Shown here: piece by piece, positions 8,726-16,689 of the stretch
Position numbering within the stretch: the stretch's first letter is position 1
Layout of the letters: the number at the start of each line of letters is the position of its first letter
DNA from: Streptomyces rubiginosohelvolus
Lineage (GTDB): Bacteria; Actinomycetota; Actinomycetes; Streptomycetales; Streptomycetaceae
DNA: 64,000 nucleotides
NCBI RefSeq assembly: GCF_014649875.1
Contig: NZ_BMTW01000009.1
Coordinates: 186,001-250,000, forward strand
Direction: 5' to 3'
Position numbers and translations under genes: made by a program
The notes under the pieces: generated by a model
Told to the model about the DNA's origin: nothing
The model's database searches: none
Seen by the model: the letters and a program-made list of their open reading frames with translations, nothing else

Positions 8726-9894
8726 CAGAGGGTCACCTCGCGGAAGCCGTCCGGCGCGTCGGGGGCTTCGGTGGCCCCGGACACGGAGGAGTCCGGCGCG
8801 GTCGCCGTGCCGGGTTCGGACGTTCCGGCGACGACGTCGAGCAGGCAGGCGTGGTCGACGACGCCGACGAGGCGCCCGCCGTCCATCACGCGGGCGACGG
8901 GGTCGCCGGAGCGGGCGACCGCTTCGATGGCCTCGGAGACGGTGGCTTCGGGGCGTACGGCCGGGCCGCGCTCGCTCTCCCCGGCGAGCGCGGGCCGCAT
9001 CGCGGTGGCTACGGTGAGGACCTGCTCGCGCGGGACGTCGCGGACGAACTCGCGGACGTAGTCGTCGGCGGGCGAGCCCACGATCTCCTCGGGGGTGCCA
9101 AGCTGGACGATGCCGCCGTCGCGCATGAGTGCGATCCGGGTGCCCAGGCGCAGGGCCTCGCTGAGGTCGTGGGTGATGAAGACCATGGTGCGGCCCTCCT
9201 CGCGGTGCAGCCGGACCACCTCGTCCTGCATCTCGCGGCGGATCAGCGGGTCCAGCGCGCTGAACGGCTCGTCGAAGAGGAGGACGGACGGGTCGACGGC
9301 GAGCGCGCGGGCGAGCCCGACGCGCTGCTGCTGGCCGCCGGAGAGCTGGGACGGGCGGCGGTCCTCCAGCCCTTCGAGACCGACCTTCGCCACCAACTCG
9401 GCTGCCTTGGCGCGGCGTTCGGCCTTGCTCAGGCCCTGGATCTCCAGACCGTAGGCGACGTTGTCCAACACCGTGCGGTGCGGCAGCAGTCCGAAGTGCT
9501 GGAAGACCATCGCGGCGCGGTGGCGGCGCAGTTCACGCAGCCGGGAGCGGTCCATCGCGAGGACGTCCTCGCCGTCGATGGCGAGGGTGCCGCTGGTGGG
9601 CTCGATCAGCCGGGTCAGACAGCGTACGAGGGTCGACTTGCCGGAGCCCGACAGGCCCATGACGACGAACACCTCGCCCTTGCGGACGTCGAAGGAGACG
9701 TCGCGGACGGCGGCGGTGCAGCCGGTGGCCTCGCGCAGTTCGGCGGGCGGGAGCGCGGCGTGCTCGCTGCCGGGGATCCGGTCGGCCTTGGGGCCGAAGA
9801 CCTTCCAGAGGTTGCGGACGGAGAACACGGCGTTCTCGTCGGTCGCGGCGGCTCCGGCGTTCCCGGCGGCCTTGAGGGTCTCGGTTCCGGTCAT
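8725..9894 (-). CDS. Glycine betaine/choline ABC transporter ATP-binding protein with C-terminal CBS region
   Basis: 389 residues. The start chosen at 9894 overlaps the stop of the upstream oxidase gene by ATGA; a longer frame to 9975 lies inside that gene. The ABC ATPase domain has Walker A GLSGSGKST, Q-loop MVFQHFGLLPH, signature LSGGQQQR, Walker B VLLFDEPFSALDP and H-loop ITHDLSEA. It starts late because of an N-terminal extension typical of ProV/OpuAA. The last 120 residues carry a CBS-type module (TVSEAIEAVARSG, GRLVGVVDHACLLDVV). In OpuA such modules sense ionic strength and gate transport, so the importer may be osmotically regulated. Confidence 0.93.
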   Translation of the reverse strand: MTGTETLKAAGNAGAAATDENAVFSVRNLWKVFGPKADRIPGSEHAALPPAELREATGCTAAVRDVSFDVRKGEVFVVMGLSGSGKSTLVRCLTRLIEPTSGTLAIDGEDVLAMDRSRLRELRRHRAAMVFQHFGLLPHRTVLDNVAYGLEIQGLSKAERRAKAAELVAKVGLEGLEDRRPSQLSGGQQQRVGLARALAVDPSVLLFDEPFSALDPLIRREMQDEVVRLHREEGRTMVFITHDLSEALRLGTRIALMRDGGIVQLGTPEEIVGSPADDYVREFVRDVPREQVLTVATAMRPALAGESERGPAVRPEATVSEAIEAVARSGDPVARVMDGGRLVGVVDHACLLDVVAGTSEPGTATAPDSSVSGATEAPDAPDGFREVTL

Positions 9895-11510
9895 CGGGCA
9901 TCGCCTCCGGTGCTGGTGCTGGTTCCCGCGGCCGGCGCGGTACCGCGCGCCTGGTCGGCGAGGAGTTCGGCGCACTTCTCGCCGACCATGAGGACCCCGA
10001 TCATCGGGTTGACGGCGGGCATCGTCGGGAAGACGGACGCGTCGGCGATCCGGATGCCTTCCAGGCCCCGGATGCGCAACTGCGGGTCCACGACGGCCTC
10101 GTGGTCGTCGGTGGCGCCCATCCGGCAGGTGCCCGCCGGGTGGTAGACGGTGTGGGCGACCTTGCGGGCGTACTCGCTGATGTCCTCGTCCGATGTGACC
10201 TCGGGGCCGGGGCAGACCTCGCGCTTCAGCCAGTGGGCCAGCGGCTCGGTGCGGGCGATCTCCCGGGCGAGCTTGATGCCGTCGACCAGGGTGCGGCCGT
10301 CGTGGTCGTCCTCGTCGGTGAAGTACCGGAAGTCCAGGGCCGGCTTGACCTCGGGGTCGGCGCTCGTGAGGTAGAGGCGGCCCCGGCTGCGCGGCTTGGG
10401 GATGTTCGGGGTCATCGACACGCCGTGCTCGGGCTTCTCGTAGCCGAGCCGCTCCGGGTTGTCGGTGAAGGGGATCTGGTAGAAGTGGAACATCAGGTCC
10501 GGACCCCGGGATCCGGGGTCGCGGCGGACGAAGAGTCCCGCGTCGGAGTCCATCGCGGAGTTCTCCGGGATGGGCCCGTCGGTCTCCCAGACGATGACGG
10601 ACTCGGGGTGGTCGAGCAGGTTCTCGCCGACGCCCGGGAGGTCGTGGCGGACGTCGATGCCCAGGGCGGACAGGTCCTCGCGGGGGCCGATCCCGGAGTG
10701 CATCAGCAGCCGGGGCGTGTCGACCGCGCCCGCGCAGACGATGACCTCACGGGCGGCGTGCAGCAGGATCTCCTCGCCGTCCTTCGTGCGGACGTGGACA
10801 CCGGTGGCGCGGTTGCCGTCGAACTCAAGGCGGTACGCCCAGGTCTCCAGCAGGATCCGGAGGTTGGGGCGGTCGCCGGCCTCGATGTGCGGGTGGAGGT
10901 AAGCCACCGACGCGGAGGAGCGCTTGTTGTTCTCGGGGTGGTAGGCGAGGTCGAAGAAGCCGACGCCCTCGTGGAACGGCTTGCTGTTGAAGCTGTCCAC
11001 GCGCGGGACCCCGGCCGCCTCCTGGGCGGCGTCGACGAAGTCGCGGGCGATGGCGTTGCGGTCCTTCTCGTCCACCGGGACGATGTTGTTGCGCAGCTTG
11101 GCGAAATACGGGTCCATCGCGGCCGCGTCCCAGCCCTCGGCGCCCGCCTCGGCCCACTCGTCCCAGTCGCCGGGCAGCGGCTTGAAGCTGATCAGCGTGT
11201 TGTGCGAGGAGCAGCCGCCGAGGACGCGGGCGCGGCTGTGCCGGATGTGGCTGTTGCCGCGCGGCTGTTCGGTGGTCGGGTAGTCGTAGTCGAGGTCGCC
11301 GCCGAGGAGGCCGAGCCAGCGGCGCAGGGTCAGCACGTCGTCGCGGTCGATGTCGGTGGGGCCGCCCTCGATGACCGTGACGGTCACGTCCGGGTCCTCG
11401 GTGAGCCGGGAGGCGATGACCGATCCGGCGGTGCCGCCGCCGACGATCACGTAGTCGGCCACGGGCCCTTCGGGGTCGGGGACGGCGGTGCTGCGGGGGG
11501 TGGAAGGCAT
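9891..11510 (-). CDS. Choline oxidase/dehydrogenase, GMC flavoprotein
   Basis: 539 residues. The N-terminus has the FAD-binding Rossmann motif VGGGTAGSVIASRL. GGCSSHN at 98-104 matches the segment of Arthrobacter choline oxidase that holds the covalent FAD-linked histidine (here His103). The C-terminus has TVYHPAGTCRMG with the catalytic His, ADASVFP and AVNPM with the paired catalytic Asn. Overall it resembles choline oxidase more than membrane BetA. It should oxidise choline to betaine aldehyde and perhaps on to betaine. Its position between the aldehyde dehydrogenase and the importer genes supports osmoprotectant synthesis. Whether it uses O2 or another acceptor cannot be read. Confidence 0.9.
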   Translation of the reverse strand: MPSTPRSTAVPDPEGPVADYVIVGGGTAGSVIASRLTEDPDVTVTVIEGGPTDIDRDDVLTLRRWLGLLGGDLDYDYPTTEQPRGNSHIRHSRARVLGGCSSHNTLISFKPLPGDWDEWAEAGAEGWDAAAMDPYFAKLRNNIVPVDEKDRNAIARDFVDAAQEAAGVPRVDSFNSKPFHEGVGFFDLAYHPENNKRSSASVAYLHPHIEAGDRPNLRILLETWAYRLEFDGNRATGVHVRTKDGEEILLHAAREVIVCAGAVDTPRLLMHSGIGPREDLSALGIDVRHDLPGVGENLLDHPESVIVWETDGPIPENSAMDSDAGLFVRRDPGSRGPDLMFHFYQIPFTDNPERLGYEKPEHGVSMTPNIPKPRSRGRLYLTSADPEVKPALDFRYFTDEDDHDGRTLVDGIKLAREIARTEPLAHWLKREVCPGPEVTSDEDISEYARKVAHTVYHPAGTCRMGATDDHEAVVDPQLRIRGLEGIRIADASVFPTMPAVNPMIGVLMVGEKCAELLADQARGTAPAAGTSTSTGGDAR

Positions 11511-11608
11511 CGGTCACTGCTCCTTCTGCAAGGTTCGTGCGTGTACGTGGTGCTGCGAACAGCCGGGCGGGGCCCCGGGGTTGAGTCGTTTCGGGGCCCC
11601 CGCAGGCG

Positions 11609-13111
11609 TCAGCCGGCGAACCAGCGCTGGGGGCGCGGGTTGAGGTTCTGGTAGATGTGCTTGGACTCGCGGTACTCGGCGAGCCCCGTCGGGCCGAGCT
11701 CGCGTCCCGTGCCGGACTTCCCGAAGCCGCCCCACTCGGCCTGCGGGAGGTAGGGGTGGTAGTCGTTGATCCAGACGGTGCCGTGGCGCAGCCGTCCGGC
11801 GACCCGGCGCGCGCGGCCGGCGTCGGTCGTCCAGACGGCGCCCGCGAGCCCGTAGTCGGTGTCGTTGGCCAGCGTGATGGCCTCTTCCTCGGTACGGAAG
11901 GTCTCGACGGTGAGAATCGGGCCGAAGGTCTCCTCGCGGACCACCTTCATCTCGCGGTGGCAGCCGTCCAGGACGGTCGGCCGGTAGAAGTAGCCACCCT
12001 CGGGGCGTACGTCGCTGGGCTTCGGGCGTTCGCCGCCGGCCCGGACGATGGCGCCCTCCTCGCGGGCGGAGGCGACGTACGCCTCGACCTTGGCGAGCTG
12101 CTGGGCGGAGACGAGGGGGCCGCACTCGACGCCGTCGAGGGTGCCCCGGCCGAGGCGGATGGCGTCGGCGCGGCGGGCCAGCTCGGTGACGAAGCGCTCG
12201 CTGATGGAGTCCTGGACGATCAGGCGGGCCCCGGCGGAGCAGACCTGGCCGCTGTGGAAGAACGCGGCGTTCAGGGCCTGGTCGACGGCGGTGTCGAAGC
12301 CCTCGTCGGTGGCGCAGGCGTCGGCGAAGACCACGTTGGGGTTCTTGCCGCCGAGCTCCAGGGCCACCTTCTTCACGGTGGGGGCTGCTGCCTGAGCCAC
12401 CTTCGTGCCGCTGGCGAGGCCGCCGGTGAAGGAGACCAGGTCGACGTCCGGGTGCTCGGAGAGCCGGGCGCCCACCGGGTCGCCCGCACCGGTGACGAGG
12501 TTGGCGGCCCCGTCGGGGAGCCCGGCCTCGGCGAGCAGCTTGATCAGGTGGACGGTGGAGAGCGGGGTGACCTCGCTGGGCTTGAGCACGAAGGTGTTGC
12601 CCGCGGCGAGGGCCGGGGCGATCTTCCAGCTGGCCTGGAGGAGGGGGTAGTTCCAGGGCGCGATGAGGGCGCAGACGCCGACGGGCTCGTGGACGACGAT
12701 GCTGTGGACGTCGGGGTCGCCCGCGTCGACGACCCGGCCGCCGCTCTCGTTCATCACGAGGTCGGCGAAGTAGCGGAAGGCGTTGGTGACGTCGTCGACG
12801 TCGACCCGGCCCTCTTCGAGGGTCTTGCCGGTGTCGCGGCTCTCGATGATCGCGATCTCCTCGCGGTCCCGCTGGAGCAGCTCGGCGACCCGGCGCAGCA
12901 GCCCGGCCCGCTCGGCGACGGGCCGGTGCGGCCAGGGGCCGTCGTCGAAGGCGCGCCGGGCCGCCGCGATCGCCGCGTCGGTGTCCGCCACGCCGCCCTC
13001 CGCGACGACGGCCAGGACCGTGGCGTCGGCGGGATCGAGGACCTCGCGGGTCGCGCCGGATTCGGCGGCCCGCCAGACGCCGTCGATGTGGATGGTGCTG
13101 AGCGCCGACAT
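11609..13111 (-). CDS. betB: Betaine-aldehyde dehydrogenase
   Basis: 500 residues from ATG 13111 (GGAAGG upstream); the frame continues to 13264 without coding character. It is an NAD(P)-dependent aldehyde dehydrogenase: coenzyme segment SFTGGLASGTKV, catalytic base in LELGGKNPNVVF, nucleophilic Cys in SGQVCSAGARL, and a conserved ETFGPILTVETF near the C-terminus. Oxidation of betaine aldehyde to glycine betaine is inferred from the following choline oxidase gene and importer. ALDH substrates are hard to call by motif alone; aminobutyraldehyde is the main alternative. It is the first gene of the operon, with a 98 bp gap before the oxidase gene. Confidence 0.87.
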   Translation of the reverse strand: MSALSTIHIDGVWRAAESGATREVLDPADATVLAVVAEGGVADTDAAIAAARRAFDDGPWPHRPVAERAGLLRRVAELLQRDREEIAIIESRDTGKTLEEGRVDVDDVTNAFRYFADLVMNESGGRVVDAGDPDVHSIVVHEPVGVCALIAPWNYPLLQASWKIAPALAAGNTFVLKPSEVTPLSTVHLIKLLAEAGLPDGAANLVTGAGDPVGARLSEHPDVDLVSFTGGLASGTKVAQAAAPTVKKVALELGGKNPNVVFADACATDEGFDTAVDQALNAAFFHSGQVCSAGARLIVQDSISERFVTELARRADAIRLGRGTLDGVECGPLVSAQQLAKVEAYVASAREEGAIVRAGGERPKPSDVRPEGGYFYRPTVLDGCHREMKVVREETFGPILTVETFRTEEEAITLANDTDYGLAGAVWTTDAGRARRVAGRLRHGTVWINDYHPYLPQAEWGGFGKSGTGRELGPTGLAEYRESKHIYQNLNPRPQRWFAG

Positions 13112-13241
13112 GTCGTTTTTAGCCTTCCGTGCCTGAAATGCCCCCTCCGGTTTCGGCCGAGGCGTACGCATGGCGGGCCGACATCCGGCGCACCAGCGGC
13201 CTGGACCCCTCCCCAGTCCGGCGGAATGTATGCCGAGAATT

Positions 13242-13270
13242 TCACGCAGAGTGATACGCCTCACGCGTGA
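13242..13270. promoter_or_regulatory. Inverted TCAC/GTGA repeats upstream of the betaine operon
   Basis: Two inverted repeats with the same half-site lie 130-160 bp upstream of the aldehyde dehydrogenase start: TCACGCAGAGTGA (13242-13254) and the perfect palindrome TCACGCGTGA (13261-13270). They may bind a regulator of choline metabolism. No regulator gene is adjacent. The rest of the 13112-13321 gap shows nothing else recognisable. Confidence 0.35.
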
Positions 13271-13321
13271 CGGCCTCGGCGGGGCGCTTCCCGGTCCCCC
13301 TCCCGAACGGCCCGGTGCTGG

Positions 13322-15145
13322 TCAGACGGGTGATCCGGGGGTCGCCAGCCGGTGCGCCGCGTGCTCCCACACTTCCGGCCCCTCCCCCTCGACGGCGGCG
13401 GCGAACCGCTCCGGACGGGCGAGGAGCCTGCGGTGGCCGGGGTGGAGGGCGGTGTGCGCCAGCAGCCAGCCCGCCAGCAGATGCGGGTCCCCCGGGGTGG
13501 CCGCCCCCTGCTCCCGGTACGCCTCCCGTGCCGATGCGGCCTCCCCGTGGACCAGCAGGACGTCGGCCTGGCCCGGTGCGGTGTCCGCCGCCGGGTCCGT
13601 GGCGACGTCCGGGCGGAGGTAGAGCGCGCCCCGCACGTCACGCCAGTGGGTGCGTTCCGCCGCCGGGACGAGCCGGGGCGGCCGGGGCGGTGGGAGCGGC
13701 GTCCCGGAGCGCACCGCCGCCGCAAGCCCGGCGCGCTCCTCGTCCGCGCACCGCAGATGGCGCAGCCGCCACTCCGCCCGGTGTCCGGCCGCCGCCGCGC
13801 GGGCCCGCGCCACGGCCTGCCCGTCCACCGGCTCGCGCAGCCAGCCGTCGACGGTGCGGGTGAGGCCGGCGACCAGTCGGCGGCCGGGTCCGGTGAGCGC
13901 CGCGCGGGTCGCGAGGGTCCGCAGGACCGTACGGGTCTGGATGCGGCGGAGCGCGAACCGGAAGGGCGCCAGGTCCAGCGGATCGGCGGCCCGGTCCCCG
14001 ATCCGGTCCCGCCAGAATCCGGCGACGCCGACGAAGGCGTACGCCCCGTGGAGGAGGCCCGGCAGATGGCGCGGGTCCGGGCGCCACGGGGCGTAGTGCT
14101 CCTCCGTGCGGTCGTCGTCGAGCATCGCGAAGAGGTGGAGCAGCGCGCCGAGTTTGCTGTGCTGGAACTCGTGGACCATCGTCTCGGCGAGGGCCGCCCC
14201 GTTCGGCGGCTCGGCCACCACCATGGAGCCGAACGCGTCCGCGGTGGAGGCACTGAGCCCCTCGACGGGGCCGTTCGGCAACCGCCCGGGCCAGGGCACG
14301 ATGCGCCTGATCTCCTCGGGGCGGAGGGTGCCGGGGCCGGTGTCTCCGGATTCGGGCGGGACACCGGAGCCGGGGACTGGGATCGGGCCGGGGGCGAGCA
14401 GCGTGACCGCTTCGGCGAACAGCCGCCGCCAGGTGGCGAGTTCGCGTGGGGTGAGCCGACGGGGCGGGATCGGGCTGTCGAGGTCGCGGTAGGGGTCGGT
14501 GTCGTCGAGGGCGACCTCGGGACCGCCCTGCCGGACCGGCAGCCGGTGGGTCGGCCACCACACGGCGCTCTGCTGTGCGGTGAGCGGGCGCAGGGTCAGT
14601 GCGGCCGCCCCGGTGCCCGGCACGGTCGCGGTGAGCAGCAACTCCCCCTGCCGCACCCGTGCGTGGACCGGCTGGAAGCCCAGCAACGGGATGCCCGGCA
14701 ACTGGGCGAGGCCGAGCGTCGGCAGGGGTATCGCGCCTTCCCTGGCGGGCACGACGAGATCGGCGTCCGCCCCGGAGCGCAGCGCGGCCACCAGGGCGAC
14801 GGCGGCCAGGTGCCCGGCGTCCACCCAGAGCGGAGGGCCGACGGAGACACCGTGCAGGCGGCGCAGGGTGTGGGCGAGCCAGCTACCCACCTCCGGGCTG
14901 AGCAGCAACTCCTCGGCACAGCCCGGCCGCCGCTCCTCGGCCTGTTCCACGGTCTTCCAGATGGCGCCGAGGTCGGCGGGGCCGAGCAGGGTGGGCCGTT
15001 GCTCCAGTCGGCTCAGCAACTCCTGCAGCAGGACGAGACGTCGGGACCGCTCGCCATCCGTCAGGAAGGCAATGGCCTCCTCCGAACCACCGCCCGAGGC
15101 CAGTTCGTCGAACCTGGCGCCGGGCATCCGCATCGGTCTGTGCAC
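13322..15145 (-). CDS. Stand-alone HExxH-type peptide-modification protein (predicted peptide beta-hydroxylase family)
   Basis: 607 residues from GTG 15145, which has GAGGAG 7-8 bases upstream. The centre has HEFQH at 325-329 inside ETMVHEFQHSKLGALLHLF, followed by YAPWRPDPRHLPGLLHGAYAF with a probable third ligand His366. This pattern marks the HEXXH motif domain of FxSxx-COOH peptide systems, where it is often fused behind a radical-SAM domain (FxsB). The family is thought to be metal/2-oxoglutarate-dependent peptide hydroxylases rather than proteases. Here no radical-SAM domain is present in the protein or the operon. It is the last gene of the conflict operon, 69 bp after the small peptide gene that is its likely substrate. 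Confidence 0.75.
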   Translation of the reverse strand: MHRPMRMPGARFDELASGGGSEEAIAFLTDGERSRRLVLLQELLSRLEQRPTLLGPADLGAIWKTVEQAEERRPGCAEELLLSPEVGSWLAHTLRRLHGVSVGPPLWVDAGHLAAVALVAALRSGADADLVVPAREGAIPLPTLGLAQLPGIPLLGFQPVHARVRQGELLLTATVPGTGAAALTLRPLTAQQSAVWWPTHRLPVRQGGPEVALDDTDPYRDLDSPIPPRRLTPRELATWRRLFAEAVTLLAPGPIPVPGSGVPPESGDTGPGTLRPEEIRRIVPWPGRLPNGPVEGLSASTADAFGSMVVAEPPNGAALAETMVHEFQHSKLGALLHLFAMLDDDRTEEHYAPWRPDPRHLPGLLHGAYAFVGVAGFWRDRIGDRAADPLDLAPFRFALRRIQTRTVLRTLATRAALTGPGRRLVAGLTRTVDGWLREPVDGQAVARARAAAAGHRAEWRLRHLRCADEERAGLAAAVRSGTPLPPPRPPRLVPAAERTHWRDVRGALYLRPDVATDPAADTAPGQADVLLVHGEAASAREAYREQGAATPGDPHLLAGWLLAHTALHPGHRRLLARPERFAAAVEGEGPEVWEHAAHRLATPGSPV

Positions 15146-15214
15146 CAGCGCTCCTCTGTCGTGGTCCCGGCGCGACCTGCGGGCACGCTCATCCGCGGAG
15201 GGCCCGCACAGCGC

Positions 15215-15406
15215 TCAGTCGGCGCGGGCGCTAGGAGGGTTGCCACCGGACAGCGTGCTGGTGCGCGCTCTTCGGATCTCCTCCAGCAGACGCTGTCCGG
15301 GCGCGGGCGCGAAGTCGCGCACGGCGGCGACTCCCACCTCCGCGAGGTCCGCGACATCGGACTCCAGATAGTCGGCCGGATCACCGACCGATGGCGTCTG
15401 CTGCAA
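15215..15406 (-). CDS. Small FxsA-like precursor peptide candidate
   Basis: 63 residues if translation starts at TTG 15406, which has a strong AAGGGGGA Shine-Dalgarno; a GTG at 15439 would give 74 residues but has a poorer site. The middle (SDVADLAEVGVAAVRDF, then QRLLEEIRRA) resembles the leader of FxsA peptides, with a D-L-x-x-V pattern and an amphipathic Leu/Arg helix. The tail is Ser/Thr/Pro-rich and ends PPSARAD, so the FxSxx terminus that names the family is missing. Its place between the caspase and HExxH genes suggests it is the peptide modified by the latter. Precursor status is inferred. Confidence 0.5.
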   Translation of the reverse strand: MQQTPSVGDPADYLESDVADLAEVGVAAVRDFAPAPGQRLLEEIRRARTSTLSGGNPPSARAD

Positions 15407-15510
15407 GGCCTGTTCCCCCTTTTCGATCCGGCGGCACACGATGCCACCCGTCCCTTCCCATCATGACGAATGGGTTGCCTTCCGGAAACCCGTGCGATCA
15501 CGCCGGGCGA

Positions 15511-16689
15511 TCAGGGAGCCGGTCGGTTCTCGGCCAGGAACTCCCTCAGGGCCTCCGCCAGTTCGGCGGCCCGGTCCCGGTCGTCGTCGAGCAGGGTGAC
15601 GGCCCGGTAGAGGTCCCAGGGGCCTTCCGGCCGCCTCCGCAGCGTCCGCAGGATGCCGAGGACGTCCGTACGGGGCACCGCGTGCCGCGGCATTCTGGCC
15701 ACCAGGACGGGGTCCAGCTCCGCGACCATCGTCTGGCGTTCTTCACGGTCGCTCATCAGCGGATAGGCGAGGAGCGCGTCGACCACCCGGGCCAGTCCGC
15801 CGCCCCTCCGCTCCGGCCCGGGGGCACCCGCGTTCCGTGCCGCGGGCGGCCCCGGAGGGGCGGGCAGATGTTCCGCGTGTCCGGGACGGTACAGGTGGAG
15901 CGTGGGCACCTGGGTGTGGCCTCCGTCGGCGCGCAGCCGGTCGAACCGGCCCCGGACCGCGGCGAAAAGCGCTTCCGGGTCGGGGGCCGGGCCGCCGGGC
16001 AGGGCGGCCAGCTCGCGCAGGAGGATGTCCGAGAAGACACCTTGGCCGCCCACGGGGTCGTTGGCCGCACGCTGCCCCCGGTCGGCGGCCAGCAGCACGC
16101 TCTGCCGGTGGACCCGCAGGCGCTGCCCGGCGGGGAGGCTCCCGTCCGGGATCGTGACGGCCGGGCGGTGGCGCTCCTCGAAGGTCTGGCAGGCGTCGAC
16201 GACCCAGTTCTGCTCCGTGAAGCCGGGCAGGACGTCACTGCTCAGCCGGCGGCGGGCGGACTCCAGGTCGATGTTGCGCCGGTCGGCGTCCGTGGCGTCG
16301 GCGCAGTAGAGCCGCAGGTGTTCGTCCCGGTCCAGGACGCCGTGCCCGCCCCACCAGATCCAGAGCACGTCCCCCTGCCGGGCGGGCAGTTCATGGACCA
16401 GGGCGCGCCGCAGGGTCTCGTGGTCGGCGTCGCGGTGGCCGGTGTCCGCGTCCACCGTAGCCGCCGTCTCCGCCGTTTCCGCAGGGGCGAGATGCAGCAG
16501 GATGTTGGCGTCCGGCACGCCCGTGGACCGCAGCCAGTCCCGGAAGCGCAGGGCGTCGCGGACCGGCCCCGGCAGCGTCCAGCGGGGGCCCGCGGCATAG
16601 CGCTCGACGCCGACGACGAGCGCCACCACCCGTGCCGGGTCGACGGCGTCCGCGCTCACGGCAGGCGCGGAGACGGCGTCCGCGCTCAT
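15511..16689 (-). CDS. Caspase-like peptidase with C-terminal effector-associated domain (EAD2-like)
   Basis: 392 residues from ATG 16689 (ATGA overlap with the hydrolase gene). The N-terminal 280 residues are caspase-like (peptidase C14): first strand VVALVVGVERY, catalytic His116 in WWGGHGV, catalytic Cys167 in VVDACQTF. The C-terminal part (about 298-392: LARVVDALLAYPLMSDREERQ then LYRAVTLLDDD) has the helical pattern of effector-associated domain 2. The VMAP protein of the same operon has a similar domain at its N-terminus. In the conflict systems of this class, paired EADs recruit the effector to the NTPase core. The predicted role is a protease effector, activated on infection or stress. 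Confidence 0.85.
   Translation of the reverse strand: MSADAVSAPAVSADAVDPARVVALVVGVERYAAGPRWTLPGPVRDALRFRDWLRSTGVPDANILLHLAPAETAETAATVDADTGHRDADHETLRRALVHELPARQGDVLWIWWGGHGVLDRDEHLRLYCADATDADRRNIDLESARRRLSSDVLPGFTEQNWVVDACQTFEERHRPAVTIPDGSLPAGQRLRVHRQSVLLAADRGQRAANDPVGGQGVFSDILLRELAALPGGPAPDPEALFAAVRGRFDRLRADGGHTQVPTLHLYRPGHAEHLPAPPGPPAARNAGAPGPERRGGGLARVVDALLAYPLMSDREERQTMVAELDPVLVARMPRHAVPRTDVLGILRTLRRRPEGPWDLYRAVTLLDDDRDRAAELAEALREFLAENRPAP

Noticed and set aside
6539..9061. 840-codon plus-strand frame over the permease and ATPase genes
   Set aside because: Composition is repetitive (Gly/Asp/Gln/His-rich) without domains, while the minus strand has ABC permease and ATPase motifs.
13322..15145. 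HExxH protein as a classical zinc metalloprotease
   Set aside because: The surrounding residues (third His in PGLLHGAYAF, no Glu ligand pattern, no signal peptide) and the neighbouring FxsA-like peptide fit the peptide-modification family better.
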